The notes under the pieces: generated by a model | The model's input: only the letters and a program-made list of their open reading frames with translations | What the model was told of the DNA's origin: nothing | Database searches by the model: none | Translations under genes and position numbers: made by a program | Source: DASUPK01 sp963695675 | GTDB taxonomy: Bacteria; Actinomycetota; Thermoleophilia; Solirubrobacterales; 70-9 | DNA length: 64,000 nucleotides | Assembly (NCBI GenBank): GCA_963695675.1 | Contig: CAVOGY010000007.1 | Location: 558,001-622,000 of the forward strand | Direction: 5' to 3' | Shown here: in pieces, positions 14,914 to 20,855 of the stretch | How the letters are laid out: every line of letters starts with the position of its first letter | Position numbering within the stretch: the first letter of the stretch is position 1

Positions 14914-14935
14914 AACCCCTGCTAACACGGGGGTT
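14914..14935 (+). terminator. Terminator hairpin after tRNA-Leu
   Basis: AACCCC and GGGGTT enclose a ten-base loop, six bases after the tRNA 3' end, followed by a T and GC-rich DNA. It is a modest stem, but the position suits tRNA termination. Confidence 0.5.
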
Positions 14936-14999
14936 TCGCCGTTCAGGGCCGGCGACGAGAAGCAACGCGCCCCGAAGCCGTGAGCCTGATATGGGTGGC

Positions 15000-15044
15000 C
15001 TATTCCCGCAGCCCGGCGGCTTGCAGGGCCTCTCGCTGCCTAGC
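15000..15044 (-). pseudogene. Orphan C-terminal tail of an NTF2/SnoaL-like gene
   Basis: On the minus strand the frame RQREALQAAGLRE-stop matches the C-terminal helix of the intact SnoaL-like protein in this window (RSQALEAAGLRE-stop at 32875). Nothing of the upstream domain is present; instead the frame touches the end of the small gene at 15040. It looks like the 3' remnant left after deletion or replacement of a gene. The nearby copy at 15428 shares 22 of 25 bases over the stop region. Confidence 0.5.
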
Positions 15045-15342
15045 TGCCCGCCGTGAGGAAGTTGGCTACCTCGATGGTCTTCGGAGGTTGTTGCGGCTTA
15101 GGGCAACCCGACCTGCTCGCTCTTGGGGCCGATCTGCTCCTGCGCGAACTTGTCGAACTCCTCCGTGTCTTCCAAACGTCGGTTACGAACACTCCGCTGG
15201 GGTCGCTCCTTACCCAGTGGAAGAGACAGCCTGGATCTGGATGGGGTCCCTCAGGGACGGCGCCCATGAGCTGGATCACTTCGAAGTACTTGTCGATCGT
15301 TGCGTCGTGGCCATGGATACTCAATTCAACTGCTACTGCCAT
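15040..15342 (-). CDS. Small ABM-like/dimeric alpha-beta-barrel protein with two compensating frame shifts
   Basis: 100 codons from ATG 15342, preceded by GGAAGGAG. The start (MAVAVELSIHGHDATIDKYF) and the segment FHWVRSDPSGVFVTDVW read like small dimeric alpha/beta-barrel proteins of the antibiotic-monooxygenase type, and the end (PPKTIEVANFLTAG) fits too. Between them the annotated frame is Arg/Ser-rich, while another frame reads EEFDKFAQEQIGPKSEQVG, exactly what the family should have there. One missing base after TTTGG near 15175 and one extra base near 15107 explain this. The ORF stays open either way. A sequencing double error or a genuinely compensated mutation are both possible. Confidence 0.55.
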   Translation of the reverse strand: MAVAVELSIHGHDATIDKYFEVIQLMGAVPEGPHPDPGCLFHWVRSDPSGVFVTDVWKTRRSSTSSRRSRSAPRASRSGCPKPQQPPKTIEVANFLTAGS

Positions 15343-15387
15343 CGGAATCTCCTTCCGGTTGCCCCCTAGCTGATGGGCAGGCCTAAC

Positions 15388-15402
15388 AGACATCAGATGT
15401 CT
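15388..15402. promoter_or_regulatory. 15-bp perfect palindrome AGACATCAGATGTCT
   Basis: Seven-base arms with a one-base centre, 46-60 bases upstream of the start of the minus-strand gene at 15342, in locally AT-richer DNA. It is a good candidate operator for a dimeric repressor; no regulator gene is next to it. Confidence 0.45.
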
Positions 15403-15427
15403 TTGCAAGGCCGGTTGACCCTCGGGC

Positions 15428-15469
15428 CTACTCCCGCAGCCCGGCGGCTTCGAGGACATCGCACGGTTC
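15428..15469 (-). pseudogene. Second orphan C-terminal tail of an NTF2/SnoaL-like gene
   Basis: The minus-strand frame CDVLEAAGLRE-stop follows an in-frame stop codon and has no domain in front of it. The DNA CTCCCGCAGCCCGGCGGCTT is shared with the tail at 15000, suggesting duplicated or repeatedly decayed SnoaL-type genes at this spot. It is very short, so chance cannot be fully excluded. Confidence 0.4.
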
Positions 15470-15537
15470 TCACGGACAGTCGCACTGCAACCCGGCACAA
15501 TCGGAGGCTGTCTGGTCCCCAAGCAAGGAGGTCAAGG

Positions 15538-15781
15538 ATGGCGGACGAGCAAGCAGCCTCCGAGGATGTCCAATGGAGTCGGCGGGGAGCCTGCCGCAAC
15601 TCGACGCAACCTCACTTGTCGAGACCGCGGAGCTCGAGTCCCAGGTGAAGGAGATGTACCGCCAGGTCGCCGAAGGGGAGGACGCAGAGCTTCACACCGG
15701 TTCATCTCCGACCGGGCCCTCGACGCCTGCAACACGTACGGTGTCCAGAGCGTCTCGCTCGTCGCCCGGAAGACCGCATAG
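15538..15781 (+). pseudogene. Internally deleted, frame-shifted methyltransferase remnant
   Basis: An excellent AAGGAGG (15525-15531) and ATG 15538 start a frame (MADEQAASEDV) that breaks off. Coding-like sequence continues in a second frame (LVETAELESQVKEMYRQVAE, then GEDAELH) and in a third frame (ISDRALDACNTYGVQSVSLV) to the TAG at 15779. The N-terminal helix resembles the start of SAM-dependent methyltransferases, and the last strand resembles their C-terminus, but the whole SAM-binding core of about 180 residues is absent. So both an internal deletion and frame changes have occurred. The family call is tentative. Confidence 0.5.
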
Positions 15782-15803
15782 CTCGGCGCGGTGGCCGCTC
15801 CTT

Positions 15804-16679
15804 TTACCCAAGGCCTCCCAGGAAGTTCCGGAGCGAGGCGAGCAGCTGATCCGGCGCCTCCTCCGGGATGAAGTGACCGGAGCGCAGCGGCCCTCCCTCG
15901 ACAGAGTCGGCCCAGCGGCGCCAGACCTCCAAGGAGTCGGACATCGCCCCCTCCTCTGAGCCCCAGTGGACGAGCACGGGGCAGCCGATCCGCCGCCGGG
16001 CGTCGCGGTCCTCCGCGTCCATCTGCCGGTCGAGATGGAAGGACGCCCGGTAGTCGGCGCAGATCCCGGGGATCGTCTCCGGGGTGAAGCCACGCAGGTA
16101 CTCCTCAACGGCCTCCTCAGAGATCGCATCCGGATCGGCCGGCCACGACTCGAGGATGCTTCGCAGCACGTAGTCAGCACTCGCCGAGATCACCCGCTCG
16201 GCGAAGGGCGGCGCCTGGGCGAGGAAGAACCACGGCCAGTACTCGACGGCGGCACCCTGGGCCATCTGGTCGAACTGCTCGACCGTCGGGACGATGTTGA
16301 GCACCGCAAGGCGTTGTACTGAGGCGGGTTGATCGAGCGCCATGCGGTAGGAGACCCGCCCGCCCCGGTCGTGGCCGACGACCGAGAAGCGCTCGAAGCC
16401 GAGCCGGGCCATCAGGGCGACCAACTCGGCGGCGCGCTCGCGGTTGCTGTAGCCCTCGCCCAGCGGCCCGCCGGGTGCCGAGCGGCTCTCTCCATAGCCC
16501 TTCAGGTCACAGACGACGACCGTGTGACCGTCGGCGAGGCCCGGGGCGACCAGGTGCCAGCAGTAATGGGTCTGCGGAAAGCCGTGCAGCAGCAGAACGG
16601 GCGGCCCGTCGCCGGCGACCCCTGGCGCGTACCTGGTCGGCCCCACCTCGATCGTCGTGTACTCGAATCCCTCGATCAC
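15804..16679 (-). CDS. Alpha/beta hydrolase, fluoroacetate dehalogenase-like
   Basis: 291 residues. Motifs are LLLHGFPQTHYCWH (oxyanion hole), VVGHDRGGRVSYRMALD (nucleophile Asp plus the two arginines that hold the carboxylate in haloacetate dehalogenases) and SGHFIPEEAP (catalytic His). The overall pattern matches fluoroacetate dehalogenases closely. However, the halide-pocket His-Trp pair of those enzymes corresponds to YWPWFF here, with proline in place of the histidine. Activity on C-F bonds is therefore doubtful; other haloacid or ester/epoxide hydrolysis is possible. It is a cytosolic, single gene with its own start ATG at 16679. Confidence 0.83.
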   Translation of the reverse strand: MIEGFEYTTIEVGPTRYAPGVAGDGPPVLLLHGFPQTHYCWHLVAPGLADGHTVVVCDLKGYGESRSAPGGPLGEGYSNRERAAELVALMARLGFERFSVVGHDRGGRVSYRMALDQPASVQRLAVLNIVPTVEQFDQMAQGAAVEYWPWFFLAQAPPFAERVISASADYVLRSILESWPADPDAISEEAVEEYLRGFTPETIPGICADYRASFHLDRQMDAEDRDARRRIGCPVLVHWGSEEGAMSDSLEVWRRWADSVEGGPLRSGHFIPEEAPDQLLASLRNFLGGLG

Positions 16680-16726
16680 GGATTCCGTCTGGGAGCGGGC
16701 CGCGAGATTACGCGCCCGGCGAAGTC

Positions 16727-18094
16727 TCAGTCCGGTGGGATGTTCTGATTCAGCCGGAAGAGGTTCTCGGGGTCGTACTGGCGTTTCAACGCTCGTAGGC
16801 GCTCGTACTTCTCCGGACCGTATGCCTCACGGATTCGATCCTGGCCCTCATCCATCAGGAAGTTCACGTAGACACTCGTGTGGAAGGGCTTCAGGGCTGA
16901 CCAGAACTCACGCGCCCAGGTGCGCTCCTGCTCGAAGCCCTCCTCGTCCTCGGTGGAGCAGGTGATATTGAAGGTGTGCCCCACTGCGCGGCCATTGAAT
17001 GCGGTGTCGTCGTGGCCGATCTGCCGGATCGCCCCGCCTAGCTGCCAGATGGGAAAGCTGGTCAGCGGAGATTGGATCCGCATCGAGTGCTCCACGGTGA
17101 GGTCGATGACCTCGTCGGTCAGCTCGGCCACGTCACAGGAGCGCATGTAGTACCAGCGCCCGTGCGGGAAGCTCGGGTCGAACATGGCCTGGTGCGCGAC
17201 GAAGGGCTTTGGGGCGCACAGGTCGAGTACGGGTGAGCCGAACTCGCGTAGTGGGCGGATCACCTTGTCTCCCTCCTCGAGGTCCCCCGCCCAGCAGCAG
17301 ACGACCGCGACGACGAGGCGACCGTGCAGCTCCGGAGGCACGAAGTCGACCGGGGGCGCCTTGCGATGGACCACGATCGTCATCAGCTCGTCGGGAGCTT
17401 CGGCGATCCAGTCGCGATAGAAGCGCAGCACCTCAGGCGACTCCTCCATCAACCAGAAGATCGGCCCAGCCAGCACTGTCGGCCCCAGGGGGTTGAGCCG
17501 GAACTCGAAGTCGGTGACGACGCCGAAGTTGCCGCCGCCGCCCCGGAGACCCCAGAAGAGATCGGGGTTCTCGGTCTCGCTCGCCCGCACGACGTCGCCG
17601 CCGGCCGTGACCATCGTGGCGGAGAGCAGCTGGTCGATCGTCAGCCCGTACTTGCGGTGCAGCCAGCCGATGCCGCCGCCCAGGGTGAGGCCCGCGAGGC
17701 CGGTGTGGGTGACGATGCCGGCGGGGACGGCGAGGCCATGCTCTTGGGTGGCCCCGTCCAGCTCACCCAGCAGCACACCCGCCTCGACCCGGGCCGTTCG
17801 CGCCTCGGGATCGACCTCGATCCCCTTCATCCCGCTCAGGTCGATGACGATTCCGTCGTCGCAGGTGGAGAGGCCGGGAAAGCTGTGTCCACCGCCCCTG
17901 ACGGCGGTTTGCAGGCCAGATTCCCTGGCCAGGCCGACAGCCCCGACCACATCCTGCGCGGAAGCGCATCGGACGACCACGGCCGGGGACCGGTCGATCG
18001 AACCGTTCCAGACCTTGCGATGCTCGTCGTAGGTCGGATCTCCGGGTTGAATCAACTCGCCGCGGAAAGATCCCGGGAGCGCTGTCAGCGCCAT
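16727..18094 (-). CDS. FAD-binding oxidoreductase, berberine-bridge/VAO type
   Basis: 455 residues. It has the FAD-binding PCMH domain with AVRGGGHSFPG (the His is the 8-alpha flavin attachment site), GLAGLTLGGGIGWLHRKYGL and GGGGNFGVVTDFEF, and the C-terminal BBE segment YGPEKYERLRALKRQYDPEN. The second attachment cysteine of bicovalent members is absent (GGGIGWL). Enzymes of this group oxidise sugars, alkaloids or aromatic alcohols with O2. The start ATG follows AAGGAGAAGGCG. No signal peptide is evident. Confidence 0.88.
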   Translation of the reverse strand: MALTALPGSFRGELIQPGDPTYDEHRKVWNGSIDRSPAVVVRCASAQDVVGAVGLARESGLQTAVRGGGHSFPGLSTCDDGIVIDLSGMKGIEVDPEARTARVEAGVLLGELDGATQEHGLAVPAGIVTHTGLAGLTLGGGIGWLHRKYGLTIDQLLSATMVTAGGDVVRASETENPDLFWGLRGGGGNFGVVTDFEFRLNPLGPTVLAGPIFWLMEESPEVLRFYRDWIAEAPDELMTIVVHRKAPPVDFVPPELHGRLVVAVVCCWAGDLEEGDKVIRPLREFGSPVLDLCAPKPFVAHQAMFDPSFPHGRWYYMRSCDVAELTDEVIDLTVEHSMRIQSPLTSFPIWQLGGAIRQIGHDDTAFNGRAVGHTFNITCSTEDEEGFEQERTWAREFWSALKPFHTSVYVNFLMDEGQDRIREAYGPEKYERLRALKRQYDPENLFRLNQNIPPD

Positions 18095-18135
18095 CGCCTT
18101 CTCCTTATCCCTGGCACCAAGCTAGCCGATCCCCG

Positions 18136-18960
18136 CTAGGCCGGGAGGCCCATCGGATGGCCGTCCTCGTCGCAGGGGGGCGCAGCGCGCTTGTGCTCCC
18201 CCTCGATGATCACCAGCTGGCGCTCCATCTCGTCCGGCTTGATGCTGCCGCTCCGGTTTTCGTAGGGATGGTCGAGGAACCAGACCAGCAGCAGGCCGGA
18301 GACGACGAGGGCGGCGATCGCAGCGATCAGGCTGCCCTGGACGAGGAAGTGCTCGCGCCGGTCGGCGAAGAAGAGCGCGAACCCGACAGTCACGAACGCC
18401 CCGAGGCCGAGGAAGAACCAGACCGGCGCCGGTAGGGCACGGTTGGCCTCGCTGAGGCGGGCGCGCCGGGCGTCGGTCCGCTGGTCCTGCTGGTTGAGCA
18501 GCTGCAGGAATGCGGCCTCCTCCGCCGGGGTGCGGGGGTGCAACTGCTTGAGCTCCCCCTGGAACCTGTTGACCCACGTCTGCACCACCGGGCTGCGCTG
18601 GCCCTCCTTCATCGCCGGCCACTCCTCGTGGATCACGGCCCGCCCGTAACAGATCAGGACGCCCTCGATGGGATCTCGCCGGACAGCGGGGAAGAACTCG
18701 GCCGTTCGCGAGATCTGCACCAGCGTGGTCGCCTCTTCCTCGGCACCGCTCCTGGCGTCGTTGAAGCTCTGAAACGCCGCGAGCACGACGAAGGCGAGAA
18801 TGACCGCGAACGCCGTGCCGAGGAAGGCGAAGATCCCGGCGCCGCGCTCGATCTCGATGAAGAAGTGATCGACCGTCGACCGGCGGCGGACCTGGTACAT
18901 GACCCCGACCGCCGCTGCGGCGACGGCGGCCACGATCAGGCCCACGAGCCATAGATTCAC
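18136..18960 (-). CDS. DUF4239 (bestrophin-like) membrane protein
   Basis: 274 residues, GTG start after GGAGATGG. Helices are visible at residues 3-22, 42-63 (FAFLGTAFAVILAFVVLAAF), about 178-197 and 207-228. The middle soluble part is rich in charged residues (residues 70-170) and the C-terminal tail is cytosolic. The layout of two helix pairs around a soluble domain is that of DUF4239 proteins. The function is unknown; a channel role is suggested only by distant similarity to bestrophins. Confidence 0.75.
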   Translation of the reverse strand: MNLWLVGLIVAAVAAAAVGVMYQVRRRSTVDHFFIEIERGAGIFAFLGTAFAVILAFVVLAAFQSFNDARSGAEEEATTLVQISRTAEFFPAVRRDPIEGVLICYGRAVIHEEWPAMKEGQRSPVVQTWVNRFQGELKQLHPRTPAEEAAFLQLLNQQDQRTDARRARLSEANRALPAPVWFFLGLGAFVTVGFALFFADRREHFLVQGSLIAAIAALVVSGLLLVWFLDHPYENRSGSIKPDEMERQLVIIEGEHKRAAPPCDEDGHPMGLPA

Positions 18961-19062
18961 TCAGCCATCTCCCCGCAACGCGCCGCCATCGTATTCACGG
19001 AGCGCCTGTCGGGTCCAGCGCCCGGTCTCCGGGATCACCCGGCTCCGCTCGGCGAGCTCTGC

Positions 19063-20028
19063 CTAACCGGTGAGCCGGGTGAGCCAGACTCCGCTGAGGA
19101 CGGGGACAAGCCGGGCTGATTCGATCCCCCGTACCGACCCCTCCATCCCGATGCCGGTGCTCGGGCCGCCCACCGTGGCCAGCAGCGGATCGGCCTCGGC
19201 CGCCCGAAGAGCTGCGCGACCTAGCGGGTCGGCGACCTGCACGGTCCCATCGCTCAGCATCCGCAGGCGCCGCCCCGGCTGCGGTGCGACGACGAAGGTG
19301 ACGCCGTCGAGCGCGGGGCCGAGACCCATCGGGCTCCCCCACCATCCCGCGAAACGCAAGAGCTCCAGGCGCCCGGGGCCGCTGGCTCCGGCCTGAAACG
19401 CCCCGGTCCCTGAGCGTGATGTGTCCGGGACGAACCGCGCGCCCTGCCCACTCTGCGGCTCGAGGGCCCGTGGGGAGACGATCCCGAGCCTCGGGGAGGC
19501 GAGGCGCCTGGGGAGATCGGGGATCGGCTTGTCGAGCAGGAAGCGGACCTCGTCGGGCCGCGGGGCGTCGACGGCGAAGAGGTGGGGCAGCAACCTCTGT
19601 CCGACCGGATCGCTCGACCAGCGCCGCGAGTTGGCGAGGACCGTGGCCGCGTTGAACGGCGTCCCGTCCTGAAAGCGGACGCCCGACCGCAGGGTCATCG
19701 TCCAGGTGGTGCGATCGGGAGACGGGCGGGCGTCCAGGGCCAGGCCGGGTTTGGGAGGGGTCTGGCCGTAGGGCCCGGTGAGTCGCTCGATCAGCGGCTC
19801 ATAGATCTGCCGGGTGACTGTCATCGCCTGGCGGCCCTGCGCGGCGAGTGGATCGAGCGTCGAAGGGAGGCTCGGCAGCGCATACGCGAGGGTGCCGCCT
19901 CCGCCGGCGCGAGGCAGGCGCGAGCCGAGCAGGGTCCCGCCGTCACCGTCGCCGCCACAGCCCGACCCGCCGGCGAGCACCAGCACCAGGGCGATAGCCG
20001 TGAGCCTGGCGGCGCCCAGCCGCGCCAT
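19063..20028 (-). CDS. Peptide/opine-type substrate-binding lipoprotein, short form
   Basis: 321 residues. A lipoprotein signal (LTAIALVLVLAGGSGCGG) is followed by the start of an SBP_bac_5 domain: TLAYALPSLPSTLDPLAA, QIYEPLIERL and SGVRFQDGTPFNAATVLANS. Full members have 480-550 residues. Here the second lobe is mostly missing and the protein ends after VLSGVWLTRLTG. No permease or ATPase gene lies nearby. It is either a divergent short form or a truncated gene. It ends about 100 bases before the DUF4239 start and follows secG directly. Confidence 0.72.
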   Translation of the reverse strand: MARLGAARLTAIALVLVLAGGSGCGGDGDGGTLLGSRLPRAGGGGTLAYALPSLPSTLDPLAAQGRQAMTVTRQIYEPLIERLTGPYGQTPPKPGLALDARPSPDRTTWTMTLRSGVRFQDGTPFNAATVLANSRRWSSDPVGQRLLPHLFAVDAPRPDEVRFLLDKPIPDLPRRLASPRLGIVSPRALEPQSGQGARFVPDTSRSGTGAFQAGASGPGRLELLRFAGWWGSPMGLGPALDGVTFVVAPQPGRRLRMLSDGTVQVADPLGRAALRAAEADPLLATVGGPSTGIGMEGSVRGIESARLVPVLSGVWLTRLTG

Positions 20029-20033
20029 CTAGA

Positions 20034-20258
20034 TCAGAGCTTGAGGATGACGATCGCGTTCAGCCCCCAGAGGACCCCGAAGAAGATGGTCCACCGGGTC
20101 AGGTTTCGCTCGACCAGCGAACCGCCGCCGAAGGAGCTGCCGCCACCGCCGATTCCGAACGCACCGGAGAGCCCGGCGTCCTTGCCGGAGTGCAGGAGCA
20201 CGAGAAAGATCAGGATCACCGAGATGATGACCTCGATCACGCTGAGCACGGTTGCCAT
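20034..20258 (-). CDS. secG: Preprotein translocase subunit SecG
   Basis: 74 residues with two hydrophobic helices (VLSVIEVIISVILIFLVLLH and WTIFFGVLWGLNAIVIL) around the conserved glycine-rich loop GLSGAFGIGGGGSSFGGGS. It stimulates the SecYEG channel in the cytoplasmic membrane. In related genomes secG usually follows tpiA; here it is about 16 kb away from gap-pgk-tpiA. TACACT seven bases before the ATG suggests a leaderless promoter that abuts the inverted-repeat element. Confidence 0.93.
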   Translation of the reverse strand: MATVLSVIEVIISVILIFLVLLHSGKDAGLSGAFGIGGGGSSFGGGSLVERNLTRWTIFFGVLWGLNAIVILKL

Positions 20259-20265
20259 GGGCGGC

Positions 20266-20271
20266 AGTGTA
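20266..20271 (-). promoter_or_regulatory. Leaderless-type -10 box TACACT of secG
   Basis: On the minus strand TACACT is followed by seven bases and the secG ATG. Its upstream edge touches the inverted-repeat element, whose arm would occupy the spacer and -35 region. Confidence 0.5.
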
Positions 20272-20436
20272 GGGCCTGTCCCGTTAGGGGCGTGCCCCTG
20301 GGGCGGTTCAGGACGGAGCTGGGCGCCGACCGGCGACGAAGCCGGTAGCGGTGCCTACCGGCGAGGAGGCGGATGGCGATCCAGCGAAGGTCCTGGGCCG
20401 CATCCAGAGGTGCGATTCCCTAGCGGGACAGGCCCT
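20271..20436. repeat. 166-bp element with 18-bp terminal inverted repeats (MITE-like or structured RNA)
   Basis: AGGGCCTGTCCCGTTAGG at 20271-20288 is the inverse of CCTAGCGGGACAGGCCCT at 20419-20436 (17 of 18 bases). Inside are two smaller dyads: AGGGGCGTGCCCCT and, at 20341-20362, an eight-base stem GCCGGTAG/CTACCGGC. No long ORF is present and no clear target-site duplication flanks it. The form suits a small non-autonomous transposable element or the remains of an IS; a folded RNA read in either direction is the alternative. It fills the gap between secG and the ccmI-like gene. Confidence 0.6.
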
Positions 20437-20440
20437 CAGA

Positions 20441-20728
20441 TCAGGCACTGCCTGGACCCCGCAGCCGGTCGATCCGCTTCAGGATCTGGATCGCCTCCGC
20501 GCGCAGCTCCCGGTCGAGGCGCTGGAAATCGTCCTCGGTGAGCTTGCCGGCGGCCCGATCAGTCTCGGCGTCACGGATCTGCCTGTACTTCGCCCGCTTG
20601 CGCGCCTCCAGGTCGGCGAGCTCGCCGGCCACCGCGTCCTCCCTGTCCGAGGGGTGGCGGTGGCGAAGGGGTGCCGTCACGAACCAGGCGACCAGCACGA
20701 CGATGACTAGGGCGAGCACGAACTCCAT
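20441..20728 (-). CDS. CcmI-like small membrane protein
   Basis: 95 residues: one N-terminal helix (VLALVIVVLVAWFVTAPL) and then a basic/acidic helical part with ARKRAKYRQIRDAETDRAAG, KLTEDDFQRLDRELRAEAI and LKRIDRL. The pattern membrane anchor plus KxxxLRDLxFDYxxGKLxxxDY-like coiled segment is that of the N-terminal part of CcmI/CycH and of small CcmI-like proteins. It lies downstream of ccmF on the same strand, which supports a role in apocytochrome handling during cytochrome c maturation. Confidence 0.65.
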   Translation of the reverse strand: MEFVLALVIVVLVAWFVTAPLRHRHPSDREDAVAGELADLEARKRAKYRQIRDAETDRAAGKLTEDDFQRLDRELRAEAIQILKRIDRLRGPGSA

Positions 20729-20855
20729 GGCTAATCGGGTTGCTGCTGCTGTCTAATCGAGTGCTGCTCCGCTTCGCGTCCGCCGCACCCTCTCATCTCC
20801 GCTGCACCCTCCCATCAGGCTAGGGGCCGTTGGCGGCTGGCTAGCCGGGTGCCGC

